DNA of 64,000 nt from Providencia sp. PROV188. GTDB lineage: Bacteria; Pseudomonadota; Gammaproteobacteria; Enterobacterales; Enterobacteriaceae. The notes under the pieces are model-generated. The model did no database searches. It worked only from the letters and a program-made list of their open reading frames with translations, and was not told the DNA's origin. The stretch covers positions 3,224,001 through 3,288,000 of the forward strand of contig NZ_CP097291.1 of the NCBI RefSeq assembly GCF_027595165.1. The letters are read 5' to 3'. Shown here piece after piece: positions 49,425 to 61,051 of this stretch (positions are counted from its first letter, which is position 1; the number at the start of each line of letters is the position of its first letter). The translations under genes and the position numbers were made by a program.

Positions 49425-49913
49425 TTAACATACTGAAAATTGGCGGCGAATTTTTCGTAACAGTAAAAATAACCATGGCCACAGAATACCATTCACCAAA
49501 CTATTCCAGAATACTTGTGGGTGGAATAAGACTTGTGAGGAAAGGAATTCTGCCCAGAAAACAGCAAGGTCTTGCACCACCGTTAATGCAACAATAATCA
49601 AAGCTTGCTGCCACAGTGCCATGTTACGTAAAAGCTGATGCTTGTATGCCACGAGATAACAAATGATGCTGAAGGAGAGCGCATGTACGCCCAGAGCTGA
49701 TCCTTGAATAGAATCGACAATAATTCCTAAAATAAAGCTGGTACCCACACTGACGCGATGCGGTAATGCCATTACCCAGTATATTAAAATCAGCAGTAAC
49801 CATGATGGTCGGTAAAATGCCAATTGTTCAGGCCACGGCATTACCTGCAAAATCAGTGCAATAAAGAAAGATAGCCAGATAATGATGCGCCCATTACCGC
49901 GATACTCATCCAT
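49425..49913 (-). CDS. mreD: Rod shape-determining membrane protein MreD
   Basis: 162 residues, as in E. coli, with five to six membrane helices and few polar loops. It forms part of the elongasome with MreB, MreC, RodA, PBP2 and RodZ. It lies 48 bases after mreC. Confidence 0.94.
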   Translation of the reverse strand: MDEYRGNGRIIIWLSFFIALILQVMPWPEQLAFYRPSWLLLILIYWVMALPHRVSVGTSFILGIIVDSIQGSALGVHALSFSIICYLVAYKHQLLRNMALWQQALIIVALTVVQDLAVFWAEFLSSQVLFHPQVFWNSLVNGILWPWLFLLLRKIRRQFSVC

Positions 49914-49961
49914 TATGATTTCCTCTCCACCCTTTCATCATACCGTTTCCCTCACTCTATC

Positions 49962-50939
49962 TTATGGCTGAGGTTGAGGCTGTGTAGGTTGCATGGACGG
50001 TGGTAATGGTGGTCCTTGAATCTCGCTTGGTGTTGGTAACACCTGCGGCAACACTTTCATTAAACGCTCATTTGCAGCCCGGTAAACATCGGATGGCTGT
50101 AATGGGGTTTTCGGATCACTTTCATTGCCCCACAGCAGGAGTAAATAACGTAGACGTTGTAACTCAGCACTTGGTCTTGCAGAGATGATAGTATAGGCAC
50201 GTTGAGTATCATGCTTCACCGCTGAAACAACAGCAACAGGATACCCTTCAGGGAATCGTCCACCTAAGCCCGAAGTCACTAACACATCACCAACACGAAT
50301 ATCTGTATTTCCAGGAAGTGGCTCTAATTGCAGGTCATCCGCACATCCTGAGCCCGCAGCAATAACACGGATATCATTACGTAAGACTTGCACAGGCAAT
50401 GCATGGGCAGTATCGCAAATTAATAAAACGCGGCTATTAAAATTACTGGTACCAACAACCTGACCTACCACGCCTTTATCGCTGATAACTGGCTGGCCTT
50501 CATAAACGCCGTCATTACTGCCTTTATCTATCACGACTTGGTCGCGATAAGGCGTGTTCGCACCTGAAATGACTTGCGTCACCATCATATGTTCATCTTG
50601 GCGTAATGGGGAACCTAACAGTTCGCGTAAACGGGCATTTTCTTGTTTGAGTTGCTCAAGCAGCAAGTTATCCGCTTTTTTTAATAATAGCTCTTGGCGT
50701 AGAGCTTTATTCTCAAACTGGAGCTGATCCCGCGTTGAAAGGGTGTCAGAGATATTATCAAGGAATTGACGTGGTCCGTTAGCTAAAAAATAGAATGGGC
50801 TAACCGCCGTGTCTAAATAATTACGGATTTTATTGAAAGGCTCAAATCGATGGTCAATCACCACCAGCACCAATGCAATTATCACTGCAATAAAAATGCG
50901 TAACTGTAGGGAAGGACCTCGCCTAAAAATTGGCTTCAT
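49962..50939 (-). CDS. mreC: Rod shape-determining protein MreC
   Basis: 325 residues. An N-terminal membrane helix (about 13-28) is followed by a coiled coil (about 70-115) and two periplasmic beta domains (QVISGANTPYRDQVVIDKGSNDGVYEGQPV onward). The Pro/Gln-rich tail (PPLPPSMQPTQPQPQP) is shorter than in E. coli (367 residues). It links cytoplasmic MreB to PBP2. It lies downstream of mreB after a hairpin that may lower expression. Confidence 0.95.
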   Translation of the reverse strand: MKPIFRRGPSLQLRIFIAVIIALVLVVIDHRFEPFNKIRNYLDTAVSPFYFLANGPRQFLDNISDTLSTRDQLQFENKALRQELLLKKADNLLLEQLKQENARLRELLGSPLRQDEHMMVTQVISGANTPYRDQVVIDKGSNDGVYEGQPVISDKGVVGQVVGTSNFNSRVLLICDTAHALPVQVLRNDIRVIAAGSGCADDLQLEPLPGNTDIRVGDVLVTSGLGGRFPEGYPVAVVSAVKHDTQRAYTIISARPSAELQRLRYLLLLWGNESDPKTPLQPSDVYRAANERLMKVLPQVLPTPSEIQGPPLPPSMQPTQPQPQP

Positions 50940-50984
50940 GTATGGCTAAGTTTCGCTAATGGTCGGAGAATAAAAAAATAGTCA

Positions 50985-51016
50985 AAGCGACTGGAGCTAA
51001 AAAACTCCAGTCGCTT
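50985..51016 (-). terminator. Hairpin terminator/attenuator between mreB and mreC
   Basis: Twelve-base perfect stem AAGCGACTGGAG / CTCCAGTCGCTT with an 8-base loop. On the minus strand it is followed by TGACTATTTTTTTATT. It probably sets a higher mreB than mreCD level by partial termination. Confidence 0.75.
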
Positions 51017-51026
51017 ATGGCGTGAT

Positions 51027-52685
<1,659 letters not shown>

Positions 52686-53666
52686 ATGAAAGCGCTCGTT
52701 TTACAGCAACAAGACGATAAAATCGTCCCAGAAATCCTCAATGTACCTACTGAGTCATTACCCGCTGGCGATGTCATCGTCGATATTCACTGGTCGACAA
52801 TTAACTATAAAGATGCGCTAGCTATTAATGGAAAAGCAGGCGTTGTCCGTCAATATCCAATGGTACCCGGAATTGACTTTTCTGGCATCGTTCATCACAG
52901 TGAAGATCCCCGTTTTCATATTGGCCAACACGTATTATTAACAGGATGGGGAGTTGGCGAAACACACTGGGGTGGACTCGCCACACAAGCGAAAGTTCCC
53001 GCCGATTATTTAACGCCTCTTCCTGAAGCATTATCACTGAAACATGCCATGATCATCGGCACCGCTGGATTTACCGCCATGTTGTGCGTGAATGCCCTTG
53101 AAGATGCAGGGATCACTCCTGAAAGTGGAGAAATTGTAGTGAGCGGCGCCAGTGGTGGTGTTGGGAGTGTCGCAATCCAATTACTTTCTATATTGGGCTA
53201 TCAAGTTGTGGTGATTTCAGGTCGCGCAGAAAATCACGACTATTTACTGAAAATTGGTGCGAAAAGCGTACTACCTCGCAGTGAATTTACTCATCCAGCC
53301 AAACCGCTTGATAAACAGCGTTGGGCAGGCGCTATCGATACGGTTGGTGGTGACGTGCTGGCCAATATCTTGGCGCAAGTGAACTATAATGGAGCTGTGG
53401 CTGCATGCGGGCTGGCTGGCGGGTTCTCACTGCCAACAACTGTTATGCCATTTATTTTGCGTAATATCCGTCTGCAAGGGGTCGATTCCGTTTACTACCC
53501 TGCGGCAAAACGCCAAAAAGTGTGGGAACGCTTAGCGCAACTCTTACCTGATGCGTTTTATGATCAAGTTAGCTGCGAGATTTCATTAGAAGAGTGTGTC
53601 GAACACGCAAAAAAACTCTTAAAAAACGAAGTCACTGGGCGTACCCTAGTAAACCTTCAAAATTAA
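52686..53666 (+). CDS. acuI: Acrylyl-CoA reductase (NADPH), YhdH/AcuI
   Basis: 326 residues, zinc-independent medium-chain dehydrogenase/reductase. The N-terminal GroES-like domain (TINYKDALAINGKAGVVR) and the Rossmann motif SGASGGVGSVAIQLLSILGY match YhdH. E. coli YhdH reduces acrylyl-CoA to propionyl-CoA, probably to remove a toxic intermediate. It has GGGGTGG upstream and stands alone. Confidence 0.94.
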   Translation: MKALVLQQQDDKIVPEILNVPTESLPAGDVIVDIHWSTINYKDALAINGKAGVVRQYPMVPGIDFSGIVHHSEDPRFHIGQHVLLTGWGVGETHWGGLATQAKVPADYLTPLPEALSLKHAMIIGTAGFTAMLCVNALEDAGITPESGEIVVSGASGGVGSVAIQLLSILGYQVVVISGRAENHDYLLKIGAKSVLPRSEFTHPAKPLDKQRWAGAIDTVGGDVLANILAQVNYNGAVAACGLAGGFSLPTTVMPFILRNIRLQGVDSVYYPAAKRQKVWERLAQLLPDAFYDQVSCEISLEECVEHAKKLLKNEVTGRTLVNLQN

Positions 53667-53692
53667 ATCATCAACACGCGTGATTGTGTCGC

Positions 53693-53708
53693 CACAATGT
53701 GGATTACG
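53693..53708. promoter_or_regulatory. Inverted repeat upstream of aroQ
   Basis: ATTGTG-TCGC-CACAAT is a perfect 6-bp inverted repeat with a 4-base centre, about 190 bases ahead of the aroQ start. No T-run follows, so it is not a clear terminator; it could end acuI or be a protein-binding site. Confidence 0.3.
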
Positions 53709-53900
53709 GCACAATTTATAAAATAAATTCGGGTAATTTCTCTGATAAGACCAGTATTTTGCTGCTATATGCAACGAAATAATTATAATGCTCTTCCTTG
53801 TCAGTGGAAAATCTATTTATTTTTATGATAAAAGATGACAAACCGTCGACATCGCGTTATGTTGTCGGATTATTGACATATCGTCGGAGTTAGCAACACA

Positions 53901-54365
53901 ATGACAGAAGATACTCATATTTTGCTCCTTAACGGCCCGAACTTAAATATGCTGGGTTCCAGAGAACCTGAGAAATATGGGGCTCGACCGCTTTCTGAAA
54001 TTGTATCGAACCTGATGCAAGAAGCAGAAAAATTAGGGGTGAAACTGAGCCATTTTCAGTCAAATGCAGAGCATGAACTTATCGATAGAATTCATGCAGC
54101 ACAAGGTAATGTTGATTATATCCTAATCAACCCGGCCGCATTCACGCATACAAGTGTTGCTCTGCGTGATGCGCTATTAGCAGTTTGTATCCCATTTATC
54201 GAGATCCATCTGTCTAATATTTATGCTAGAGAACCCTTTCGTCATCACTCCTATTTCTCCGATATGTCCAATGGAGTTATTTGTGGTCTTGGCGCAGATG
54301 GTTACAGTTTTGCATTACAAGCCGCGGTTAATCGTGTGCGACTAATTAATTCAATTCAAATATAA
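53901..54365 (+). CDS. aroQ: Type II 3-dehydroquinate dehydratase
   Basis: 154 residues, the small dodecameric class II enzyme of the shikimate pathway. Conserved [19 protein letters not shown] (catalytic Tyr on the lid), [30 protein letters not shown] and [18 protein letters not shown] (catalytic His). E. coli uses the unrelated type I AroD instead; in many other gammaproteobacteria aroQ lies just ahead of accB, as here. The 18-base gap suggests co-transcription with accBC. Confidence 0.97.
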   Translation: MTEDTHILLLNGPNLNMLGSREPEKYGARPLSEIVSNLMQEAEKLGVKLSHFQSNAEHELIDRIHAAQGNVDYILINPAAFTHTSVALRDALLAVCIPFIEIHLSNIYAREPFRHHSYFSDMSNGVICGLGADGYSFALQAAVNRVRLINSIQI

Positions 54366-54383
54366 GAGTACGGAATCATATCC

Positions 54384-54854
54384 ATGGATATTCGTAAAAT
54401 TAAAAAGCTGATCGAACTTGTTGAAGAATCTGGCATTTCTGAACTGGAAATTTCTGAAGGTGAAGAGTCAGTACGTATCAGTCGTGTATCACCAGCACCT
54501 CAAATGATGGCTGCACCTCAACAGTTCTACTCAGCACCAGTTGCTCAACAACCTGCATTAGCTAACGCGGTTGCTCCAGCACAAGAAGCAGCGGCTCCAG
54601 CAGCACCTGCGGCAGTTTCTGGTCACCAAGTTCGCTCACCAATGGTTGGTACTTTCTACCGCTCACCAAGCCCAGAAGCAAAACCATTCGTTGAAGTTGG
54701 TCAAACTGTTAAAGTTGGCGATCCTCTTTGCATCGTTGAAGCGATGAAAATGATGAACCAAATCGAAGCAGATAAAGCTGGTGTTGTTAAAGCTATTTTG
54801 TTGCAAAACGGTGATGCAATAGAATTTGACGAGCCATTAGTTGTCATCGAATAA
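54384..54854 (+). CDS. accB: Biotin carboxyl carrier protein of acetyl-CoA carboxylase
   Basis: 156 residues. An N-terminal dimerisation segment ([18 protein letters not shown]) is followed by an Ala/Pro-rich linker (about 35-78) and the biotinyl domain ([31 protein letters not shown] with biotinylated Lys122). It carries carboxybiotin between AccC and AccAD in fatty acid synthesis. It lies 12 bases ahead of accC. Confidence 0.98.
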   Translation: MDIRKIKKLIELVEESGISELEISEGEESVRISRVSPAPQMMAAPQQFYSAPVAQQPALANAVAPAQEAAAPAAPAAVSGHQVRSPMVGTFYRSPSPEAKPFVEVGQTVKVGDPLCIVEAMKMMNQIEADKAGVVKAILLQNGDAIEFDEPLVVIE

Positions 54855-54866
54855 CGAGGCGTTTCC

Positions 54867-56213
54867 ATGCTGGAAAAAATTGTTATCGCTAACCGTGGGG
54901 AAATTGCACTGCGAATTCTGCGTGCATGTAAAGAACTCGGCATCAAAACTGTTGCGGTTCACTCCACGGCAGATAGAGATTTAAAACACGTATTGCTGGC
55001 AGACGAAACTATTTGTATTGGTCCGGCTGCCTCAGCAAAAAGCTACTTGAATATCCCTGCTATCATTGCTGCGGCTGAAATTTCAGGCGCACAGGCGATT
55101 CACCCAGGATACGGTTTCCTGTCTGAAAACGCTGACTTTGCAGAACAAGTAGAACAATCAGGTTTCATTTTTATCGGCCCAAAAGCTGAAACTATCCGCC
55201 TAATGGGCGACAAAGTTTCTGCGATTAGCGCGATGAAAAAAGCAGGCGTTCCATGTGTACCAGGTTCTGATGGTCCATTGGGTAACGACACTGAAAAGAA
55301 CAAAGCAATTGCTAAACGCATCGGCTTCCCTGTTATCATCAAAGCATCTGGTGGTGGTGGTGGTCGTGGTATGCGTGTGGTTCGTAATGAGAAAGATCTC
55401 GAATCTTCCATTAACCTGACCCGTGCAGAAGCAAAAGCCGCATTCAACAACGACATGGTTTACATGGAAAAATTCCTTGAAAACCCACGTCACGTTGAAA
55501 TCCAAGTGATGGCAGATGGTCAAGGTCATGCTGTTTATTTAGCTGAACGTGACTGTTCAATGCAGCGCCGCCACCAAAAAGTGGTTGAAGAAGCACCAGC
55601 ACCGGGGATCACCCCAGAAATTCGCCGTAATATCGGTGAACGCTGTGCAAAAGCCTGTATCGAAATCGGCTATCGTGGCGCTGGTACTTTTGAGTTCTTA
55701 TTTGAAAACGGCGAATTCTATTTCATCGAAATGAACACCCGTATTCAGGTTGAGCACCCAGTGACCGAAATGATCACCGGCGTTGACTTAATCAAAGAAC
55801 AGCTGCGTGTAGCATCTGGTTTACCATTATCAGTGACTCAGGATCAGATCAATGTTCACGGTCATGCGATTGAGTGTCGTATCAACGCAGAAGACCCGCA
55901 TACATTCCTGCCTAGCCCAGGTAAAATCACTCGTTTCCACTCTCCGGGTGGCTTTGGTGTTCGTTGGGAATCTCATATTTACGCAGGCTACTCTGTTCCT
56001 CCGTTCTATGACTCAATGATCGGTAAATTAATCACTTACGGTGAAACTCGTGAAATCGCGATTGCTCGTATGAAAAACGCGTTAAACGAATTGATCATCG
56101 ATGGGATTAAAACCAACATCGAATTACAACAGATGATCATGAATGATGAAAACTTTGCCAAAGGTGGAACCAATATCCACTATTTGGAGAAAAAACTCGG
56201 TATTCAAGAATAA
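54867..56213 (+). CDS. accC: Acetyl-CoA carboxylase biotin carboxylase subunit
   Basis: 448 residues, ATP-grasp carboxylase (449 in E. coli). Glycine-rich [49 protein letters not shown] and the C-terminal [14 protein letters not shown] are all intact. It carboxylates biotin on AccB with ATP and bicarbonate. A terminator follows. Confidence 0.98.
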   Translation: MLEKIVIANRGEIALRILRACKELGIKTVAVHSTADRDLKHVLLADETICIGPAASAKSYLNIPAIIAAAEISGAQAIHPGYGFLSENADFAEQVEQSGFIFIGPKAETIRLMGDKVSAISAMKKAGVPCVPGSDGPLGNDTEKNKAIAKRIGFPVIIKASGGGGGRGMRVVRNEKDLESSINLTRAEAKAAFNNDMVYMEKFLENPRHVEIQVMADGQGHAVYLAERDCSMQRRHQKVVEEAPAPGITPEIRRNIGERCAKACIEIGYRGAGTFEFLFENGEFYFIEMNTRIQVEHPVTEMITGVDLIKEQLRVASGLPLSVTQDQINVHGHAIECRINAEDPHTFLPSPGKITRFHSPGGFGVRWESHIYAGYSVPPFYDSMIGKLITYGETREIAIARMKNALNELIIDGIKTNIELQQMIMNDENFAKGGTNIHYLEKKLGIQE

Positions 56214-56248
56214 TCCCCTGAATAATCGATATTTTCGTCATTAAAAAT

Positions 56249-56281
56249 AAATACCGGAAAGTCAATTTCCGGTATTTTTTT
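56249..56281 (+). terminator. Terminator after accBC
   Basis: Twelve-base perfect stem AAATACCGGAAA / TTTCCGGTATTT with a 5-base loop, followed by a T-run. Confidence 0.92.
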
Positions 56282-56389
56282 GCCTATAAATGGCAGGATT
56301 ATCGGTTTTATTACGCTATTTTTCACACTCCCCCTTCAGATTGTCGTACAATCCCCGATTATTTTTGTCAACATGAGGAGGAAAAGCGG

Positions 56390-56632
56390 ATGGACAAACG
56401 TTTTCTTCAATCAAACAGGGAAGCTCGTTGGGCGCTATATCTGACTATTGCCTACATGATAGGTTGGGTACTTTGTGCTTATCTACCCAGTAACACACTT
56501 GGTGTTACCGGATTACCGTTATGGTTTGAATGGTCATGTCTGATTCTCCCTATCATCTTTATTTTGCTATGCATCATGATGGTTAAACTCGTATTCAAAG
56601 ATATCTCGCTGGAGGAGAAAGATGCAGACTGA
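56390..56632 (+). CDS. yhdT: Inner membrane protein YhdT (DUF997)
   Basis: 80 residues, as in E. coli, with two membrane helices (about 16-32 and 45-67) and the conserved N-terminal NREARWALYLT. A strong GAGGAGG ribosome binding site precedes it. It overlaps panF by 11 bases. Such small proteins accompany sodium/solute symporters and may be auxiliary, but no function is proven. Confidence 0.93.
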   Translation: MDKRFLQSNREARWALYLTIAYMIGWVLCAYLPSNTLGVTGLPLWFEWSCLILPIIFILLCIMMVKLVFKDISLEEKDAD

Positions 56633-58082
56633 AGTTCTCCTGCCCTTAATCGGCTATCTGCTCCTCGTTTTTCTCCTTTCGCTCTACGCTTATAAAAAAC
56701 GCACGAAAGGCGAATTTCTTAACGAGTATTTTCTAGGTAATCGCTCGATGGGCGGCTTTGTCTTAGCCATGACCATCACCGCAACCTACATCAGCGCTAG
56801 CTCCTTCATCGGTGGTCCCGGTGCCGCCTACAAATATGGGTTAGGCTGGGTACTCCTCGCCATGATCCAACTACCTGCGATCTGGCTCTCTTTGGGCGTA
56901 CTTGGCAAAAAATTTGCTATCTTAGCTCGCCGCTATAATGCAGTTACCCTTAACGACATGCTCTACGCCCGTTACCAAAGTCGTTTTCTCGTTTGGTTTG
57001 CTAGCGTAAGTTTATTAGTCGCGTTCTTTGGGGCAATGACGGTGCAATTTATCGGTGGCGCACGACTACTCGAAACCGCAGCCGGCATTCCTTATACCTA
57101 TGGATTGATGATTTTTGGTATCTCTATCGCGCTGTATACCGCGATTGGTGGTTTCCGAGCCAGTGTCCTCAACGATGCGTTGCAAGGGCTGGTCATGTTG
57201 CTTGGCACCGTTATTTTGCTGGTTGCCATTATCTACCATGCGGGAGGTTTACCTGCTGCCGTGGAAAAAATGCATGCTATCGACCCGAAACTGGTCTCCC
57301 CAGAAGGAGCCAACGATATCCTCAGCGGACCATTTATGGCCTCATTCTGGGTGCTAGTCTGTTTTGGGGTTATCGGATTACCGCACACTGCGGTGCGCTG
57401 TATCTCCTACAAAGACAGCAAAGCCGTTCATAAAGGTATTATTCTGGGCACCATCGTGATGGCCATCTTGATGTTTGGTATGCACTTCGCGGGTGCCTTG
57501 GGGCGTGCCATACTACCGGATTTAACCATTCCAGACCAAGTGATCCCGACCTTGATGGTTCAGGTTCTTCCACCATTTGCCGCGGGGATTTTCCTGGCAG
57601 CACCAATGGCCGCAATTATGTCCACCATTAACGCCCAGTTACTGCAATCTTCAGCGACGATCGTGAAAGATATCTACCTTAACGCCGCACCTGAGCAAAT
57701 TAAAAATGAGAAAAAACTGGCGCGCATTTCCAGCTTCTCAACGTTAATTTTAGGGGCGCTATTATTGATTGCTGCGTGGAATCCACCACAAATGATTATC
57801 TGGCTGAATTTATTAGCTTTTGGTGGATTAGAAGCGGTATTCCTGTGGCCATTGGTTCTCGGATTATATTGGGAAAAAGCCAACGGCACTGGCGCCCTGA
57901 GCGGCATGATTGTTGGCGGTGTTTGCTACGCTATTTTCGCCTCATTTAAGATTGAAATTATGGGCTTCCACGCCATTGTGCCATCACTGTTCCTGAGCCT
58001 GATTGCCTTTTTGATTGGTAATCTTTTTGGCAAAAATCCAGTACAATCGGCACCAAATGAACAGGTAACTAGCACTCATTGA
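56622..58082 (+). CDS. panF: Sodium/pantothenate symporter
   Basis: 486 residues, sodium:solute symporter family with about 12-13 membrane helices. Family motifs are YFLGNRSMGGFVLAMTITATYISASSFIGGPG and GFRASVLNDALQGLVML. It imports pantothenate for CoA synthesis. It starts inside yhdT on GGAGGAG, so the two are coupled. An ERIC element lies between it and prmA. Confidence 0.96.
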   Translation: MQTEVLLPLIGYLLLVFLLSLYAYKKRTKGEFLNEYFLGNRSMGGFVLAMTITATYISASSFIGGPGAAYKYGLGWVLLAMIQLPAIWLSLGVLGKKFAILARRYNAVTLNDMLYARYQSRFLVWFASVSLLVAFFGAMTVQFIGGARLLETAAGIPYTYGLMIFGISIALYTAIGGFRASVLNDALQGLVMLLGTVILLVAIIYHAGGLPAAVEKMHAIDPKLVSPEGANDILSGPFMASFWVLVCFGVIGLPHTAVRCISYKDSKAVHKGIILGTIVMAILMFGMHFAGALGRAILPDLTIPDQVIPTLMVQVLPPFAAGIFLAAPMAAIMSTINAQLLQSSATIVKDIYLNAAPEQIKNEKKLARISSFSTLILGALLLIAAWNPPQMIIWLNLLAFGGLEAVFLWPLVLGLYWEKANGTGALSGMIVGGVCYAIFASFKIEIMGFHAIVPSLFLSLIAFLIGNLFGKNPVQSAPNEQVTSTH

Positions 58083-58120
58083 TTTTGACTTTACCTAATG
58101 TAAATGAACAAATGCAATGC

Positions 58121-58238
58121 GCTAAATAATTCGCGTCATAGCTAGACGGCAAACGAGCTAATCCCTAGGAGCATACACAAGTATGTGACTAGGGTTAGTG
58201 AGCGCAGCCAACAACGCTATGGCGTGAAGAATGACGAG
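58121..58238 (+). repeat. ERIC element (full length)
   Basis: About 118 bases: CTAAATAATTCGCGTCATAG, ACGGCAAACGAGCTAATC, the palindrome CCCTAGGAGCATACACA / GTATGTGACTAGGG, then GTGAGCGCAGCCAACAACG and GAAGAATGACGAG. It shares the exact central palindrome with the copy next to rnpB. It lies in the panF-prmA gap and ends about 20 bases before the prmA ATG, so it forms most of the prmA leader. Confidence 0.9.
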
Positions 58239-58259
58239 CATTTTAAAAGAGAAAAAACA

Positions 58260-59144
58260 ATGCCTTGGATACAAATCAGACTAAACTCAAACGCAAAAGA
58301 CGCAGAAGCCCTTGGCGATGAACTCATGGAAACAGGCTCCGTGTCCGTCACCTTCCAAGACAGCCACGACACACCTGTTTTCGAGCCACTTCCTGGAGAA
58401 ACTCGCCTGTGGGGCGATACCGATGTTATCGGTCTATATGACGCTGAAACTGATATGAAATGGGTGGTCACTCAGTTAGAAAACAGCCCATTACTCGGCG
58501 CCGGCTTCGTTCATAAAATCGAACAAATTGAAGATAAAGATTGGGAGCGCGAATGGATGGATAACTTCCACCCAATGCGTTTCGGTCAACGTTTATGGAT
58601 CTGCCCTAGCTGGCGCGATGTGCCAGATCCAACCGCGGTTAACGTAATGTTGGATCCTGGCTTAGCATTCGGTACGGGAACCCACCCGACGACGTCATTA
58701 TGCCTTGAGTGGCTGGATGGATTGGATCTTGAAGGCAAAACCGTTATCGATTTCGGTTGCGGATCAGGGATCTTAGCTATCGCAGCATTAAAGCTCGGTG
58801 CAGCGCGTGCGATCGGGATCGATATCGATCCACAAGCGATTCTTGCGAGCCGCGATAATGCGGAGCGTAATGGCGTCTCAGAGCGTCTGTCGCTCTATTT
58901 ACCCAAAGACCAACCTCAAGACCTTCAAGCCGATGTTGTGGTCGCTAACATCCTTGCAGGCCCTTTACGTGAACTTGCACCGATGATCAGTGTGCTACCG
59001 CGCGCCGGTGGCCATTTAGGCTTATCTGGCGTATTAGCCAGCCAAGCTGAAAGTGTTGCTGATGCTTATCGTGCCGACTTCAATATTGACCCTGTTGCAG
59101 AGAAAGATGAGTGGTGCCGTATCACTGGTGTCAAGCATTTTTAA
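58260..59144 (+). CDS. prmA: Ribosomal protein L11 methyltransferase
   Basis: 294 residues. The ATG at 58260 gives [20 protein letters not shown], the family start; a longer reading through the ERIC is rejected. The N-terminal L11-binding domain is followed by the methyltransferase domain with [20 protein letters not shown] and [15 protein letters not shown]. It trimethylates three sites of L11. The ribosome binding site AAAGAGA lies just past the ERIC end. Confidence 0.97.
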   Translation: MPWIQIRLNSNAKDAEALGDELMETGSVSVTFQDSHDTPVFEPLPGETRLWGDTDVIGLYDAETDMKWVVTQLENSPLLGAGFVHKIEQIEDKDWEREWMDNFHPMRFGQRLWICPSWRDVPDPTAVNVMLDPGLAFGTGTHPTTSLCLEWLDGLDLEGKTVIDFGCGSGILAIAALKLGAARAIGIDIDPQAILASRDNAERNGVSERLSLYLPKDQPQDLQADVVVANILAGPLRELAPMISVLPRAGGHLGLSGVLASQAESVADAYRADFNIDPVAEKDEWCRITGVKHF

Positions 59145-59473
59145 TGGGTTTGTGGTAAAAATCAAAGAATAATTTCTTTGAAATTAATTGCAGAATGGAT
59201 TATCTTACAGCTCAAATATTGCTCAATAGCTGATGATAATCTGTTCTGCTCGAGAAGTGAGTCTTGGATATTCAAAGTAATCGTTATTTTTAGCGCCTGT
59301 TGTTAAAAAACACCTAACAACTTGTTAAATAACACTAATTTTATTATTTTCTAAAAAGCAAGATAAAAAAGTTAGTGATAAATAACCGTTTGCTCAAAGT
59401 TTGTCCTTTCATATCTCGTAAAAAATGCGTAATATACGCGCCCTTGCAGTCACAGTATGGCCCCCATTTAGTT
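59145..59473 (+). promoter_or_regulatory. dusB-fis promoter and leader region
   Basis: No gene in 329 bases. A candidate promoter has -10 TAATAT (59429-59434) and -35-like TTTCAT (59406-59411) with a 17-base spacer. The -10 is followed by the G/C-rich discriminator ACGCGCCC typical of the growth-rate-controlled fis promoter. Upstream is strongly AT-rich with A/T tracts, expected for Fis and IHF sites; those sites are inferred. The start point would lie about 30 bases before dusB. Confidence 0.6.
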
Positions 59474-60451
59474 ATGCGAATCGGACAATATCAGTTGAGA
59501 AACTGTCTTATTGCTGCCCCCATGGCAGGCATCACAGATAAACCGTTTAGGTCCCTGTGTTATGCGATGGGTGCTGGAATGACGGTATCGGAGATGCTTT
59601 CTTCTAATCCACAAGTTTGGAAGACAGATAAATCGAGACTCAGGATGGTTCACCGCGATGAACTCGGGGTACGTTCCGTTCAAATAGCTGGCAATGATCC
59701 CGATGAAATGGCTGCTGCAGCTCAAATTAACGTTGAGAGCGGCGCTCAAATCATTGATATCAATATGGGCTGCCCAGCTAAGAAAGTGAATCGTAAGCTA
59801 GCAGGCTCAGCCTTACTGCGTTATCCGGAGATTGTAAAATCAATCCTAGAGACCGTTGTAAACGCTGTGGATGTGCCAGTCACACTGAAAATCCGCACAG
59901 GCTGGTCACCTGAAGAGCGTAACTGCATAGAGATTGCCCAATTGGCCGAAGATTGTGGTATTCAAGCCCTGACCATTCATGGCAGAACCAGAGCCTGTCT
60001 GTTCAACGGCGAAGCTGAATATGACAACATTCGGGCAGTTAAGCAGACTGTTTCCATTCCGGTTATTGCCAATGGCGACATTACTGACCCGCTAAAAGCC
60101 AGGGCTGTTTTAGACTACACAGGGGCGGATGCCTTGATGGTAGGACGAGCAGCTCAGGGAAGACCTTGGATCTTTCGGGAAATCCAACATTATCTGGACA
60201 CAGGTGAAATATTGCCACCGATGCCAATGGCTGACGTGAAAAGCATTATGTTAGGGCATGTACGGGAACTGCACGACTTTTATGGTCAAGGCAAGGGAGC
60301 CCGTATAGCGCGCAAACATGTTTCTTGGTACTTACAAGAACATGCACCTGATGACCAGTTTCGGCGCTCCTTCAACGCCATTGAGGATGCCAGCGAACAG
60401 CTGGAGGTGTTGGAAGCATTTTTTGAAAATTTTTGCGTAAATAAAAGATAA
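59474..60451 (+). CDS. dusB: tRNA-dihydrouridine synthase B
   Basis: 325 residues from the ATG at 59474 ([26 protein letters not shown]). The FMN barrel has the catalytic Cys in [20 protein letters not shown], with [18 protein letters not shown] and [10 protein letters not shown]. It reduces U17 in tRNA with NADPH. A longer reading upstream crosses the promoter and is rejected. It forms an operon with fis. Confidence 0.97.
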   Translation: MRIGQYQLRNCLIAAPMAGITDKPFRSLCYAMGAGMTVSEMLSSNPQVWKTDKSRLRMVHRDELGVRSVQIAGNDPDEMAAAAQINVESGAQIIDINMGCPAKKVNRKLAGSALLRYPEIVKSILETVVNAVDVPVTLKIRTGWSPEERNCIEIAQLAEDCGIQALTIHGRTRACLFNGEAEYDNIRAVKQTVSIPVIANGDITDPLKARAVLDYTGADALMVGRAAQGRPWIFREIQHYLDTGEILPPMPMADVKSIMLGHVRELHDFYGQGKGARIARKHVSWYLQEHAPDDQFRRSFNAIEDASEQLEVLEAFFENFCVNKR

Positions 60452-60465
60452 GAGCTGACAGAACT

Positions 60466-60762
60466 ATGTTCGAACAACGCGTAAATTCTGACGTACTAAC
60501 CGTTGCTACTGTAAATTCACAAGATCAAGTAACTCAAAAACCGTTACGTGACTCAGTTAAGCAAGCACTGAAGAACTATTTTGCTCAATTAAATAATCAA
60601 GATGTTAACGATTTATATGAGCTGGTATTGGCTGAGGTAGAACAGCCTTTGTTGGACATGGTTATGCAATATACCCGTGGAAACCAGACCCGTGCAGCCC
60701 TGATGATGGGTATCAACCGCGGAACTCTGCGTAAGAAACTGAAAAAATACGGCATGAACTAA
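60466..60762 (+). CDS. fis: DNA-binding protein Fis
   Basis: 98 residues, essentially identical to enterobacterial Fis. An N-terminal beta-hairpin (needed for Hin/Gin stimulation) is followed by a dimerising four-helix core and a C-terminal HTH ([25 protein letters not shown]). It is a nucleoid protein that activates rRNA promoters and others in fast growth. It lies 14 bases after dusB. Confidence 0.99.
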   Translation: MFEQRVNSDVLTVATVNSQDQVTQKPLRDSVKQALKNYFAQLNNQDVNDLYELVLAEVEQPLLDMVMQYTRGNQTRAALMMGINRGTLRKKLKKYGMN

Positions 60763-60790
60763 TCCTAGTCGGTTAATGCAGTGTTTTTAG

Positions 60791-60824
60791 AAGCCCTTTC
60801 TGATTTTAGAAAGGGCTTTTTTTG
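60791..60824 (+). terminator. Terminator after dusB-fis
   Basis: Eleven-base stem AAGCCCTTTCT / AGAAAGGGCTT with a 5-base loop, followed by seven T. It marks the edge between the conserved core and the accessory region. Confidence 0.92.
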
Positions 60825-61051
60825 TCCCTGTCGATCTGAACACGATCCCCCTATTTTTAATAATCACCCTTCTTTCTAATTCGCAAATCATATATTTTAT
60901 AAATAAATTCATCTTGTTTTAATCCTAGCCTTTATTCATGAGCATTATCACAATTAATAAAATCCTCATTTTTATATCTTGCCATTTTCTATCTAGGTTT
61001 ATAAATTCAAAAATCTTCTTGTTCTCATCAATGAAAACTAAAAGGACTTAA

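Noticed and set aside
53693..53708. Possible CRP or FNR site at ATTGTGTCGCCACAAT
   Set aside because: Neither the CRP (TGTGA-6-TCACA) nor FNR (TTGAT-4-ATCAA) consensus fits well; kept only as a low-confidence inverted repeat.
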